A stretch of 64,000 nucleotides of DNA from Rheum nobile (GCA_027886185.1 WOAB01000585.1:62001-126000); one strand, 5' to 3'. Shown: positions 10,908 to 22,128, numbered from the stretch's first letter. Program-made: numbers and translations. Notes: generated by a model not told the origin, from the sequence alone.

Positions 10908-11721
10908 TGTAATACCCCTCATTTTTAGTAAGGGCATTTGGGTAATTTTCCCAACCCTCGTTCTGTAATTGTGTCGCTTTAGGAGAAGTTCGGATTTTCT
11001 GTATTGTGTTTGATCTCTGTAATAATTCCCTGAGTGGTATAAAATACATTCGACGTATTTTCGAGGCTTAGAATATTTGTTTGGGTACAAATATATAATT
11101 TACGGGATTTAAACCCATACCAAACCCTTCCCCGGGCAAACAGACGTAGAAATGCCTTTTTCGCGACCGCGGAAGCATTTCCGCGATCGCGGAATAATAG
11201 CTCTCAGAGGAGCTGGGCATTGGAATTTTCCGCGACCGTGGAAAATTTCCGCGACCGCGGAAAAATGCAGGCGTGCGACGCTTCGTCTTTCGCCGAACCT
11301 CGTCGATCGCGTCACCGTTGATCGTCTGAGCGGCCGTCGATCTGGTCGGGTAGCTGCTTTTTCCTTTGGCTATAAAAGGGGAGGCTTGGGCCTCAGATTC
11401 TTCATCCACAGCTCGCACTCAGTCTCTCTTCCTCTCATTTTTGTCGTCGCTGGTGCTGTCAAGCCTCGCCGGAGCTCGTGCCCTCGCTGGAGCTGTTCGC
11501 CGAGAGTCCTTGGAGGCTGGGAGGTGGTGGTCGTCTAAGGTCTAGCCGTTTCTTTATAACAGTGGTGGATAGGATATCCAAGCCCTAACACCCTTCCCTG
11601 GTCATGACTGTCCCCTATCCGAGTATAGGGGAGGTGCACACAACTGGTGCCAAACATTCGGGAAATATTCCCAAGATATATCTCGTATCGAGATGATATA
11701 TTTATATGATAAAAGCTTTAA
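10908..11721 (+). repeat. Partial 3' LTR of the chromovirus
   Basis: Positions 10908-11535 match 4582-5195 closely. The copy then jumps to sequence equivalent to about 5796 (GGTCTAGCCGTTTCT) and ends at AAAAGCTTTAAC (11721), where AT-rich unrelated DNA begins. An internal deletion of about 600 bp removes the leader palindrome array and the start of U5. Confidence 0.8.
11161..11260. repeat. GC near-palindrome cluster in the 3' LTR (four units)
   Basis: Units lie at 11161-11172, 11181-11192, 11230-11241 and 11249-11260. The 5' LTR has only three at the matching place, with AATAATAG following the first. One 20 bp unit was therefore gained here or lost there after insertion, since LTRs are identical when an element lands. 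Confidence 0.8.
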
Positions 11722-12660
11722 CTTATCTTAATAGTAATTTAAATAAAATTATCAAGTCAACATAAAGTATTAAATTAAGGAGAACAAAATGTTAAGTAAG
11801 ATAAGGTTAAAATATGATAAAATGTAACTTAAATCTTAGATTTAACTTAATCTAAAATTTCATCCTTCATAAATTTGGGTTAAAGTAATTATATAAACTT
11901 AGGATAATAAATTAAATAAGTTTGGGTAGATTTTGTAATTTAAAATAAATTAAAGTAAGGACTTTTTTCCACAACTTAAAAAAAATGGGCAAAAATGTGC
12001 AAATAAGGCAAATAATGGGGAACCCGACCGTGAACCTTTTTCTACCTCCGTCCGCGGGCGTGTAGCTCTCTTCCATGGCTGGTTTTGCCCTCAATTCGAG
12101 CGCGATTTTTGAAATTCAAACATAGGTGATACGAATCCGCTGGTTCGGATCTCGTCTGAAGCCGAATCTAGGTAGTAAATGGTCTCGGATCCTTCTCTTG
12201 GTAATTGGATAAGTATGAACCACCGGGATAGATGGTCCGCGACTCTCTTATGCTCGCTTGGACGAGGGTGGGGCGAGAGTGAAGGTTGTGGTTGTGAACC
12301 GTGACGTGGTTCAATCGGGTCTAACCAGTTTTGTGACGCTGAGGCCTAAGGGGAGGAGTTCAACTCAACTACGAAGCTTAGGCATAAATTTCAACGTAAC
12401 TAAAACGAATAAAAGTGAAGGCTATATATAGCCAAAATAGTGCACGGCCTTGATGGGCCTTCTTTAACCTAATGGGCCGAGTCCATACGCAGATGGGCTC
12501 GCATACCAAAACATGAAATAAGCTAAAACTAGCAACTACTAGATAAGGAACTACTAAAAACGGACAGTACTGAAATACATATAAAGCTAATTAAATAGGC
12601 TTGTCGGATGCCACCGGGGACGACACGGTCTTGGTCTTCGGCGGCTCGCCGAAGCCTGGT
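11722..12660 (-). other. AT-rich, probable minus-strand gypsy LTR or 3' region
   Basis: No ORF of note. A palindrome GGCTATATATAGCC (12420-12433) looks like a TATA box and can work on either strand. Reading on the minus strand, the block follows a GGGAGAATGATGTGATCCTGG stretch (near 12680) of the kind found at the 3' end of gypsy pol, so it is probably the LTR of the same minus-strand element. Its boundaries are not clear. Confidence 0.35.
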
Positions 12661-13701
12661 TCAGGACAAGCCAGGATCACATCATTCTCCCTCCCTTAGA
12701 ATTGAAGCGTCCCCGCTTCGAGCTGGGTGGGGCCAGGGATAACAGGCGCTCGGCAGCCAGCGAGAGTGCGGCGTCGTAGTAGGGCTCGAGTCCGGTTCGA
12801 GGCACCTCAAAGATCAGCAAGTATGCTCGGGTGCGGGAGCGATCTTGGCGGCAGGTGACTTGAACATTAAAGTGCGGGGCAGGGGCGCTGGCTCGCTGAA
12901 GGTGGCTGTTGGCATTGGTGCTTGGGGCAAGTCTGGCACGCGTACAGGTAGGGCTGCCATGGGCAGCGGCGCTGGAGGCGTTGGTGCGAGCGTTGCGCTG
13001 TAAGTCGGTGCGGGAAGCACAGGCGCAGCGCGGTGCAGGCTTTGGAGATGAGCCACCTGGCAGCGCAACTCCTATATTTTTATGTGTTCTGCCGAGAGCT
13101 GTTGCATCGGCATATCTTGGAGAGGTGTGGTTGATGCTGCGATCAGCACTACCGGCATGGGCTCCATGGTGCGCACTGGAGCACGCTTGGGGACGGGCCG
13201 GCTAGGACGATCGGAGTAGCGCGCTCTGGGGCACTCAGGGGAGTGCGCTGGGACGCGCTCTGTGTGGTACACGAGATGGGATCGAGACAATCGACGTGTG
13301 CATGCTGCGTGAGCCTCGACATCAAGCTCCGGGGCAAAGTGTCACGTCATGACACACACGAGATGCTCCCAAGTCTCAATAGGAGACCGACCACGGTCCC
13401 ATCGATCATCCTCATCGTGATACCACCAGTCGAGGGCATAGCTGGTGAAGCAATGAATGGCAACGTCGCATTGCTCATACTTGTCGTAGTCTCGATGGCT
13501 AAAGTAGTAAGCCATATAGCGGGCCCACTCCAAGAACGTGTCGGAGTTGTCATACCCGACAAAACGCCTAAGGCGCAATTGCATGTCGGTTCGGGGCCGC
13601 TGACTAGTATCCCGTCGGTCTTGGACCATGTGGTGGTTGTCGATGTCGTAGTACTCGGGAGGGCGCCAGTCCGATCGTCGACAAGTCATGGAGGCGTTGC
13701 A
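12661..13701 (-). pseudogene. gag: Minus-strand gypsy gag capsid relic with deleted pol
   Basis: At 13342-13701 the minus strand encodes a Retrotrans_gag capsid piece: RFVGYDNSDTFLEWARYM, YALDWWYHDEDD and a final ETWEHLVCVMT. Stops follow at once. The next 600 bp on that strand are Pro/Ala/Arg-rich with changing frames, and near 12680 comes a GGREND-like pol end. Most of pol is therefore deleted. The capsid resembles the one at 23360-23790, suggesting a related family. The chromovirus LTR at 13702 cuts it at its N-terminal side. Confidence 0.6.
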
Positions 13702-13886
13702 TGTAATAACCCTCAATTTTAGTAGGGGTATTTGTGGAATTTTCAAAACTTTCGTTTTGTAAAACAAGACGTGTTGGGCATTTTCTGTAACCTCTGTAAG
13801 GACCATTGGAACGTGATAATATACGTTTAATAGGATATTGTTTCTTAAAATATTTTAGGAGTGCTAAATCAAAGATTTAAGCTTGA

Positions 13887-13976
13887 CCGCGATCGAAGAC
13901 CGCGATCAAGGTCCAAGAACGCGGGCGCGGTTTTGCCTGGGCAAACCGCGATCGCGGTTCTAAAACCGCGACCGTG
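13887..13976. repeat. GC near-palindrome cluster, LTR U3
   Basis: Units include ACCGCGATCG, GCGGGCGCGGTTTTG, AACCGCGATCGCGGTT and AACCGCGACCGTGAG. The flanks are AA/TT as in the first subfamily. The cluster ends about 130 bp upstream of the TATA box at 14105. Confidence 0.75.
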
Positions 13977-14104
13977 AGAGACTCTGTTCGTCCTCTTTGC
14001 CTGCTTCCAGAAGGCCGACGATCAGATTTCCTACGTGCTCCAAACGTCGGGGAGTTGGATCGATTGGCTTGCTCGGTCCTTGCTGTGAACTCCTTCTCTG
14101 AGCC

Positions 14105-14112
14105 TATAAATA
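14105..14112 (+). promoter_or_regulatory. LTR TATA box
   Basis: TATAAATA in the context GCCTATAAATAGGGG, about 400 bp into the LTR, at the same relative place as in the first subfamily. Confidence 0.65.
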
Positions 14113-14328
14113 GGGGGGATTAGCAGCCTTCATCTCCACCATCTTCCTCTATCTCTTCCTCTCGTTCTAGTTGTGTTTGTCGCCGGAGTTTCGTCGCCGG
14201 AGCCGAAGTCGTCGCCGTGGGAGACCCTTGGAGTGGTGGTTGTGCTCTTTTGTCCAGAAGCGAAGTTGTTGTGCCTCGTCGTCGTCGGTATGACTCAAAT
14301 TCAAGTTATGTTCGCGTCGGGGCAGAGT

Positions 14329-14478
14329 CCCGCAACCGTGGCTCCATCAACCGCGACCGCGGCCGGGCTGAGACCCGCGACCCAGGCTGGGCGCAAATCC
14401 GCGATCGCGGTTATAAAACCGCTGGTGCGGTTTTGCCCAGCAAGGACGCGATCGCGGCCATGCCATCCGCGACCGTGG
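14329..14478. repeat. GC near-palindrome cluster in LTR leader
   Basis: About seven units downstream of the TATA box, among them CCGCAACCGTGG, CCGCGACCGCGG, CCCGCGACCCAGG, CCGCGATCGCGG, GACGCGATCGCGG and CCGCGACCGTGG. The LTRs of both Tekay-like subfamilies thus have one cluster upstream and one downstream of the promoter. Confidence 0.75.
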
Positions 14479-15915
14479 CACATGCCTTTTTACTTCGTTT
14501 CGCTTCGCCTTTTCGTATCGTATCTAACTTAGGGTTTTGTCGTAAAACGCATCTTCGTCGTAGGCATCTGTGCTCAGATTCAAGTGTCCAGATCTCGGAA
14601 CCCGATCTCTCGTTCATCTAGACTAAGGCAAGTGGCGGTTCGCTCTTGCTCATTATTCCATGTTTCCCTTGATTATCAATTAATTGATTGCTAATTAAGT
14701 TGGAATAAAGTTGTTGTTTTGTGTTTGGGAACAGATTTGATAAAACGATGTGTTAAAATATGAATTTATAATAGGTTGTATATATTGCTAGAAATAACGC
14801 TATTATATATTTCTATATGATATTACTGTAATAGATTTTGGTGTGGATTTATATTTGAACTTAAATGCTAGTTTAGCACGAGTATTCGTAGGAACGTTAA
14901 TTCCTTACGAGGTTTAGTTGTTTCTTTATAACTTTGCGTTAGGAGGATTATTTCCCTAATGCTTTTGGTCATGACCTACCCTATCTGAATATAGGTGGTG
15001 GTGCACTTAGCTAGTGCCAAAATTCGGGATTCGTCCCATGTTATATATCTTATTGCGAGATTGATGTGGATTAAAAGCTTTAATGTTAAATGTACGTTTT
15101 GGAAGTAAATAAGATAAGTGCTTTTACGTACATAATTAATATACCCTCGGGCGAGGAGTACAACGTGGAAACCGCTCGGACTCTTGTTAGAGTAAGTCTT
15201 CTTTCCAATCTGGATTCACATTGCGGGGTGAGGTTGGTCGTAGACCCAAATAATCAAGGTCGTGTTTTATAAACTTGTGTGAAAACTTAACGTTCCCAAA
15301 CAATTCTTCATATTTTCCTATAAGACTCAATTTCCCTCTGTTATTATTCGAGGGACAATGATAGTAAACGGTTACGATTACTAGAACCATTCTGTTTTCA
15401 CCCTTGCATAGTCTTTCATTAGACTAACCAACCGGATTTTATTCCTTGCATGGTTGGCTGGTGTCATCCGTCCTATACGGCACATCAGAGGTTGGTCCCC
15501 GACAATTGAAGTAACCAATCGAAGAGAAGGCTTGCAGTTGAAGTTGCGTTTTAAGGAGCAATGTTTCCAAGGCATTTATGTTTAATTTGAAATAAATGTA
15601 ATACATAGTCATGTAATTAGGACTATTTTAAAAGAGTCATCTGTTGTAATTTAAAAGTCTTCTGTTGTAATTTAAAAGTCTTCCGCTGTCACTATACTTT
15701 TTTGTAAAACCGTCCTTCTCATTTTACGAGAGGAATATTAATAAAAGGTTGATTTTATTCATTTAAAATGTCTTCTGTTGGTTATTCTTTCGTTATTTAA
15801 TATTTTTGTATTTATTTAAGCTTAATTATTCCGATTAAAGCATGGGGTGACTTTGGACATTAACGTCTGAGGTCACTAGCGTGTGGCACTACCGACATAA
15901 GTCGGAGGTGTTACA

Positions 15916-16656
15916 ATTATGGTATCAGAGCAATGGTTTTTAAATTCTTGGCCTATTGTTAGGTTTGAGAATTTTCGAAAATTAATTTCGAAACTATTTT
16001 CAAACTAATTTATTCTTGGAATTTCGAGAGTTTAAATGTTAGTATTAAATTTAAAGCTTTATGATCTCTTAGAAATTAATTTAAAATAATGTTTTAACTA
16101 TTAGGACATAAATTGTTATTTTATAGTCCTTATTAAAGTGACGTTATAACGGTTGAAATTAAATTTATTTTCTATTATTTTAAAAGTGTAGTTTTGAGAG
16201 TTGTTAAAGGTACGTAAAGAAGTGACTACTTTGTGTTCTAAATATAAAAGAGACTTATAATATTTTAGTTTATATAACAATTGTGTTTAAACGAGAAAGT
16301 TAAATTCATTTAATGATTTTAAAGTGCAGTTTTGAAAGTGGTTGTGATCTTGTCGATTTTTTAAAAAAAAGGGATGATGTTGGTAATTTAATTATAAAAG
16401 TAGTAAGTTTATAAATAATTTGTATTGTAAAACAATAAGGGAATGAAGAGTTAACTTAAAGTGTGATTTAAAGTATTTTAGAGTGTGTTTTCAAACTTCT
16501 GCAAGCTTCAGGTTGTTACTTATTCCTTAGATCCATTCTTAAGGGTATCGTCTTTTCTTAGGTTTAATGTCATTTAAAGGTTGGCATTTCTCCTAATTGA
16601 TCCATTCTCAAAGTAAGAGAAGAAGATCGTTTTAAAATTATTGGTGGAGGGTCAAA
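15916..16656 (+). mobile_element. Leader of the second Tekay-like element, truncated
   Basis: The primer-binding site TGGTATCAGAGC (15920-15931) follows the LTR. The leader resembles 6858-7400 of the first element, for example the CTTATTCCTTAGATCCATTCTTA stretch near 16520. It stops at 16656 where a minus-strand copia LTR starts, before any gag codon. No ORF is present. Confidence 0.7.
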
Positions 16657-16887
16657 TGTGGGATACACTTTCCACACATTTGTCCCCAAGTTTATGCACT
16701 TCAAGCAACCAACTTTGGACCTCCATTTATCATTCAAACGGAATTCATTTTTAACATATGAGTACACTTCAAGAATGTGCTCACGGAGACGAATCCAACG
16801 CTCGCATATTTCGGTGTTTCCATTGGTCGGAGCCCACCGAAATCCTGCCCGGAAATGTCACCGGACATCATTTTAAAATGAGTTCCA
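16657..16887 (-). repeat. 3' LTR of the minus-strand copia element
   Basis: Read on minus it begins TGGAACTCATTTTAAAATG and ends AGTGTATCCCACA. It is nearly identical to 24415-24645. A minus-strand polypurine tract (CATGTGGGGGATTAT) lies just outside at 16888-16902. The 5' copy may extend about 40 bp further to a primer-site-like TGGCATCAAGG, so this copy may be clipped at 16657. Confidence 0.75.
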
Positions 16888-17480
16888 ATAATCCCCCACA
16901 TGAATAGAACTGACTCTAAAACATATATAGACTAGACAGAAAGATTTTTGAGAGTACAGCCGAAAAATCACTACATCTGGGCTAGTAGCGTTTTTCAACC
17001 TTGAACCACCCATAGTGAGTAACTATCGGATTTACTCGACCAGGTAGTGAACATAATGTCTTGAACCACCCAGGCTTTGATGTAACCCTAGACAACATCT
17101 ATCACGCAGTTTCATCTTCTCACAGAACTAGGTTCTCTGGTTGTGTTCATTTTGGCCTTGAACATCTCTGGTTATTCATGAGTGAACTTGGAGAATGTAG
17201 CCTTTTTTCATTCTCCTAGAAACGGCCCCATTTCACACTCACAATGTGATTGACCATAAAGAATATCATGTCATACCTCACTTTTATTTCAAAGCTATGG
17301 AATCATTAAAAGTCAAGCTTAACCTCAACTTGTACAGGTAGCACTGTTCATCATCCTAGGAACTGGGAGGAGAACTGAATCTCCTAGTGCTCTTCTAGAT
17401 TCAGCTTGATTTAGGTTTCCCTTTGAACCTACATCTTGGGATCTCCAGTCACGTAGGTGGGGTTTACCATCAAGCATCCT
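16888..17480 (-). other. 3' untranslated part of the minus-strand copia element
   Basis: Between the pol end and the 3' LTR there is no ORF. TCTTGAACCACCCA or a close form occurs twice (near 17000 and 17061). The stretch next to the LTR is purine-rich on the minus strand and serves as the polypurine tract. Confidence 0.5.
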
Positions 17481-18885
17481 CTTTTGTCATAGGATTTAAA
17501 CCCATTCCTCTTGATGATTTGACAACTTGATCTCGTGATAGACCTTTAGTAAATGGATTCACTGGGTTGTCAGCCGATTTGATATAATCTATTGAGATTA
17601 CACCATTTGAGAGTAGTTGTCTAATGATTTTGTGTCGTCTTCTTATATGACGTAACTTACCAATATATACAGACGACTCAGTGCTCGTGCTATAGCCGAT
17701 TGACTGTCACAGTGTACACATAATGCTGGAACTGGTTTGTCCCACATCGGGATATCTTCCAAAAAGTTCTGAAGCCATTCAACTTCCTCTGCTGCTTTGT
17801 CTAGATCAATGAACTCAGATTCCATGGTGGATCTGGCCAATAATGTTTGTTTGGAAGATTTCCATGATACTGCTGCACCACCAAGTGTAAATACATATCC
17901 ACTAGTGGACTTTGAGTTTTTGGAATCTGATAACCAGTTGGCATCACTGTAGCCTTCCAAAACTGCTGGGTATTTTCCATAGTGTAGCCCATAACTTTGA
18001 GTATATCGCAAGTAGTTCAATACTCTAGTTATCCATTTCCAATGACTGTGTCCTGGATTGCTGCTGTAGCGACTTAGTACATTTACTGAGTGCGCCAGGT
18101 CATGTCTTGTGCAATTGGTCAAGTACATCAGACTTCCAATCACACGTGCATACTCCAATTGTGACACTCCATCACCCGAGTTTTTAGTCAAGTGGAGATG
18201 AGGGTCCACGAGACTCTTTGCAGTCCCACTTGAGTAGTTCTTGAATCTCTCAAGTACTTTTTTAGCATAGTGAGCTTGAGACAGGATGATTCCTTCAGAA
18301 TGTCTAGTGATTTGGATCCCTAGTATTACATCTGCTAGTCCCAAGTCTTTCATGTCAAACTTCCCACTAAGCATGTTCTTAGTTTGTTTGATCATGTATT
18401 TATTACTTCCAATGATAAGCATGTCATCTACGTACAGACACAGCAAGATATATCCATTTGGAGTATTTTTGATGTAGATGCATTTGTCACATTCATTGAT
18501 GTTGAAGCCATTTGACATCATTATATTGTCAAATTTTTCATGCAATTGTTTTAGAGCTTGTTTGAGCCCATATAGGGACTTTACAAGTCTGCACACCTTG
18601 TGTTCCTGTCCAGAGACAACATAACCCTCAAGTTGTTTCATATATATTTCCTCTTCTAATTCTCCGTTTAGAAAGGCGGTTTTCACATCCATTTGATGGA
18701 TTTCTAGGTTGCGTAGTGTTGTTATTGCTATTAGCATTCTGATTGAAGTTATTCTCGTTACCGGGGAATAAGTGTCAAAAAAATCCAAGCCCTCTTTTTG
18801 CCAGAATCCTTGCACCACAAGCCTAGCCTTGTGCTTTTCTATTGAGCCATTTGTTTTCAATTTTCTTTTGAAAATCCATTTTCAC
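17481..18885 (-). pseudogene. pol: Copia reverse transcriptase and RNase H
   Basis: The longest open piece is 17643-18860 (405 codons). RT motifs are KARLVVQGF, IHQMDVKTAFLNGEL, YGLKQAL and the catalytic LCLYVDDMLIIGS. RNase H motifs are GYSDANWLSD, STSGYVFTLGG, STMESEF and HCDSQSAIA. Near 17670 the frame shifts and the RNase H tail (RHIRRRHKIIRQLL, then DPLTKGLS-like DNPVNPFTKGLSRD) continues to about 17486. The N-terminal part of RT upstream of KARL is missing: ENEPRTFKEA (near 18920) is followed directly by misaligned sequence. It is a dead copy. Confidence 0.85.
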
Positions 18886-18902
18886 CCAAGCCTAGCCTTG
18901 TG

Positions 18903-18963
18903 CTTCTTTGAATGTTCTAGGCTCATTTTCTAAAAGAAAATGAGCCTAGAACATTCAAAGAAG
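18903..18963. repeat. Perfect 29 bp inverted repeat with 3 bp loop
   Basis: Arms 18903-18931 and 18935-18963 are exact reverse complements separated by AAA. Each arm carries the codons ENEPRTFKE, which copia elements have just before RT, once on the minus strand and once inverted. It marks a fold-back rearrangement at the point where the integrase end and the RT start should join. Confidence 0.85.
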
Positions 18964-19084
18964 GACGCATTATGAACTCAAGCCCAAATGATATCTTCTT
19001 TCGAGCTCTCTTGCTTCGTCTAGGTTCATCTTTTTCCTCTTCTGTTTCATTTACAGAAGTGCTTGGTTCTCTTTGTTCACGAGT

Positions 19085-19885
19085 TCATTTCGGATGTTCT
19101 TTATCCTTGCACGGAAACACATGTTCAAAAAAGGACGCATTCCTTGATTCCATTATTGTATTTGTATGTATGTCTGGTATGTCAGACTTATATAACAAAA
19201 ACCGATAAACACTATTGTTGTGTACATATCCTATGAAAATACAATCGATTGTCTTAGGTCCGATTGTGACCTTTTTAGGAGGTGGTACTGCCACTTTTGC
19301 TAGGCACCCCCACACTTTGAGGTATTTGTACGATGGTACTTTACCTTTCCAAAGTTCATATGGCATCTTGCCAGTAACTTTATGTGGTATTTTGTTGAGG
19401 ATATAATTGGTGGTTAGCAGCGCTTCACCCCACATGTTCTGGGGTAACCCAGATTCCTGCAACATTGCATTCATCATTTCTTTCATAGTTTGGTTCTTTC
19501 GTTCCGCAACTCCGTTAGATTCTGGTGAGTAGGGAGTAGTTGTTTGATGAATAATCCCATGTTCTCTACAGAACGCGTTGAATGGTTCATCATACTCGCC
19601 TCCTCTATCACTTCTGATTATTTTTATGGTTTTGCTAAGTTGGTTTTCAACTTCCAGCTTGTATTCTTTGAATTTTTTCAAGGTTTCATCCTTGCTCCTT
19701 AGCAAGTATACATGACAGTATTTTGTGCAATCATCGATAACGGTCACGAAATCCTTATTACCGCCTCTAGTTTGCACAAATTTTAAATCACACAGATCTG
19801 TGTGTATTAAACCTAGAGGTTCGGTTGTTCTCTCTACATGTGGGGATGGTGTTTTTTGTGAGTTTGGCATGTACGCATACTTCAC
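19085..19885 (-). pseudogene. pol: Copia integrase
   Basis: An open frame of 266 codons with the rve core. It shows LIHTDLCDLKFVQTRGGNKDF, FVTVIDDCTKY (first catalytic Asp region), IIRSDRGGEY (second Asp), and YSPESNGVAERKNQ with the catalytic Glu. The downstream YLKVWGCLA and CIFIGYVHN segments are typical of copia integrase. After HPK, shifted-frame remnants including a DEPRRSKRARK motif run to the hairpin at 18963. The zinc-binding N terminus continues into 19886-19935 in another frame. Confidence 0.85.
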
Positions 19886-19935
19886 ATTTGTCTTTACTTG
19901 ATTTGCATTTTGGAATCAGGTTCATGTTAATCAGT

Positions 19936-20335
19936 CTACGTATAGATCCACTTATAATTCACATGCCCTAATCTTTCATGCCAAATATTAAAAGACTCAA
20001 TAACATAAGCAATAGGATTCTTTTCATTCATTGAAACATCAGATACAATAGGTTTTGGGAGGACTGTCATTACATTCATTTTGACCAGTCCATCATTTAC
20101 ATATCCCTTGCCCAAGTAAATCCCATTCTTAGAGAAAACTAGCTTGTCAGCCACGAACTTCACCGCGAAGCCGTTCTTGCTCAGCAAATTGTCGGAGATC
20201 AGATTCTTCCTTATTTTTGGCACGTGCATGACAGTGTTGAGAGTCAGATCCTTCTCTGAAGTCAGCTTCAACACCACTTTGTCGTGACCTTCTACCTTGG
20301 ATGTAGATGAGTTCCCCAGAAATAGTTACTCGTCA
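19936..20335 (-). pseudogene. pol: Copia protease end and GAG-pre-integrase
   Basis: The open piece 19936-20277 has DLTLNTVMHVPKIRKNL (protease C-terminal part) and FNIWHERLGHVNYKWI (pre-integrase). The frame extends upstream through LFLGNSSTSKVEGHDKV to a stop near 20322. The protease active-site Asp region and all of the nucleocapsid are missing because the gypsy segment begins just beyond. Confidence 0.75.
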
Positions 20336-20359
20336 CTCTTTGATGTGACCCTGCCTCCC

Positions 20360-20644
20360 ATGATGGCCCAAGACGAGGAAGAAGCCATGAGCCTACGCTC
20401 AGAGGGCCCAGTGACAAGGTCTAGGTCCAAAGCCATCGCCGCCGCCGTCGCGTCACTTGTCGCACGCGTCGTCGTTGGCCAAGGAAGCCCAGACGCCAAC
20501 CCAAGACTCGTCCTCTCCACCATCGGCATCGAAACATCGCGTTCATCGCAGCCGGCATCGCGTGCACCCACTCGTGAGGCCATCGACCCTTCGTCGTCAT
20601 TCCTCGCGGTGTTTGCATCCATACCTTCGCCGCGTTCTTTTTGA
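20360..20644 (+). CDS. LTR-borne tail with GPVTRSRSK motif
   Basis: The frame MMAQDEEEAMSLRSEGPVTRS continues for about 95 codons and is Ser/Arg/Ala-rich. It is the counterpart of the 61793 frame (MTAKDEEDAM...GPITRARTRAM) and of 895-1217. It is probably the polyprotein C terminus reaching into the LTR. In-frame codons upstream of 20360 belong to the copia element and are chance. Confidence 0.55.
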   Translation: MMAQDEEEAMSLRSEGPVTRSRSKAIAAAVASLVARVVVGQGSPDANPRLVLSTIGIETSRSSQPASRAPTREAIDPSSSFLAVFASIPSPRSF

Positions 20645-21317
20645 GACGCTTTCTATAATTGTTATTATTGCTTTTTAGATAGTTTCCTTTTATAGTCCTT
20701 TCTATTTTAGGGTTTGTGCCTTTTGCATGCTTGCATGGGCTAGCCCACTAGGCTCGACTCGGCCCATCCGATGTCTCGCCTCTAGTATTTAAGTCAAACT
20801 ATGTTATTTGTTTCAACACATTCAATTTTAATCAAGGTTTCAAGTAGAGTGTTTATCCTCCTTCCCTTGATCAGACGTCACCCTCTATCTTCGCATCCCC
20901 ATTCCCTCCGCTGCCGACACTACGACAATTGCTTGAACCTTCAAGCCAGTCTTCCTTCGCATCTCCCTTCATCTGCAGTCGACGCTACAACACCAAAGAC
21001 TTGTCTTTTCAAGTCATCTATCTCTCATCAAATCGCTTCCGCCATCGCTATCCAGTCGCCCCACCCCTCGCTTCCATCGCGTCCATCATCGCCACTAATT
21101 CCATAGCGTTTGCCATCGACGTCGTCTTCGTTGTTGTGACACTCAACGTGACACTCCTCCTTACCGACACCGCGATCTTCCAGGCCACCTCCACCGGGTT
21201 CGCTTTGCCACCATCTTGTCATCCTTTCGTGCAAGACAATGTGACTTCTCGCCCAAGACTAGATCCAAAGGTGTCGCCTTTGACAATTGGCTTGTCATCA
21301 GAGGCAAGAACACATCA
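20361..21317 (+). repeat. Gypsy LTR starting with a coding tail
   Basis: The LTR is proposed to start at TGATGGCCCAAGACGAGG and end near ACACATCA just before the primer site. A TATA-like TATTTAAG is at about 20787. Its beginning resembles that of the LTR at 61794 in coding content. Boundaries are inferred, not confirmed by a second copy. Confidence 0.5.
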
Positions 21318-21319
21318 AC

Positions 21320-21334
21320 TGGCATCAAAGCCCA
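21320..21334 (+). other. Candidate primer-binding site
   Basis: TGGCATCAAAGCCCA, similar to TGGCATCAGAGCCAG at 62540 in the related element and to the tRNA-Met-type TGGTATCAGAGC. It follows the inferred LTR end after two bases. Confidence 0.5.
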
Positions 21335-22128
21335 ACAGTCTTGTAAGTCATGAACTCAAGTTTGCATCTTGTTCATAAAAAATTTTTCTTGACCCCCATC
21401 GTTTGTTTTCGTAAGATCTTGAGAAAAAATCAAAGTTACCATCTTTGCAATACCTAATCGGTTTCTACAAGAAAATTCTTGGCCGAAATTTTTCTTCTTA
21501 TTCCCTAAGTTTTGGTGTGTTAGGTAATTTGTTATCTTGCATGCTAGAATATTTTGTTTCCTTGTTTCACGTGTGGACAGAGTTCCTTGTTTGCTAGATT
21601 TTGCTTTTTAGTTAAGTTAACCGAATTTCCTTATAAGATATCAATCAAATCTTATCTTCTCTCTCCTATCTCTAAAGATCACACTTGTGATATTCTTGTT
21701 ACTTAGACCGTTTTTCTTTTGTTTCCTTTTGCAATCCGAAAAGATCAAAAGATAAGATCTCGGATATTAAAAAAAAAAATATCAAAATGATATTCAAAAA
21801 AAAAAAGTTACCAAAGTTAGGTTAAGCCAAAATAAGTCAACCTTAACCCACTCTCGGTCTAAGCTCATCTTCTCAACCTCTCCACCGTCTAGGTCAAGCT
21901 TCCTAGAAGGTGATTTCTTGCTAATTAGGTTACTTTGTTTACGTTTGTTTTAGGGTCTCAATTTGTTCTTGTTTGTTTGATTGCAACTTGCTTGATACAC
22001 CATCTCTTGTGCAAGCCAAGCCACCCTCACGACAATCCAAACTAGCCCTACCTCCGTGAACTTTGTGACTTGACTAGTGACTTTCTTGGTTGTTGTTCTT
22101 TGTTGTCTTTTGGTTCGTTTTTACTCCC
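21335..22128 (+). other. Gypsy leader, no gene
   Basis: T-rich untranslated sequence between primer site and gag. It has short A runs (near 21770 and 21800) and no recognisable ORF. Confidence 0.5.

Larger units (their letters stand above)
4582..11721 (+). mobile_element. Tekay/Del-like chromovirus, non-autonomous, 3' end truncated
   Basis: The element has a 5' LTR (4582-6857), an initiator tRNA-Met primer-binding site, a gag reading frame without capsid, about 2.6 kb of internal sequence with no recognisable pol, a polypurine tract and a partial 3' LTR (10908-11721). TGTAATACC...TGTTACA LTR termini with this primer site are typical of Tekay/Del elements. The 3' LTR has lost about 600 bp internally (positions equivalent to about 5196-5795) and stops at the position equivalent to about 5980, so no TSD can be tested. 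As it stands it could move only with helper proteins. Confidence 0.75.
13702..15915 (+). repeat. LTR of a second Tekay-like subfamily (2214 bp)
   Basis: It starts TGTAATAACCCTCA and ends GGAGGTGTTACA, followed by a tRNA-Met primer site. Blocks shared with 4582-6857 include the CCTCGGGCGAGGAGTACAAC and CTAGCGTGTGGCACTACC regions, but overall the two differ well beyond allelic level. It has its own TATA box and two GC palindrome clusters. Confidence 0.85.

Noticed and set aside
12814..13337. Several Pro/Ala/Arg-rich ORFs on both strands
   Set aside because: GC-rich low-complexity debris of a gypsy element; no frame stays open or shows a domain apart from the capsid piece at 13342-13701.
20801..21378. 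Ser/Pro-rich plus-strand ORFs that might be a host gene
   Set aside because: They lie in the LTR and leader of the gypsy segment, overlap in different frames, and have no recognisable domain.
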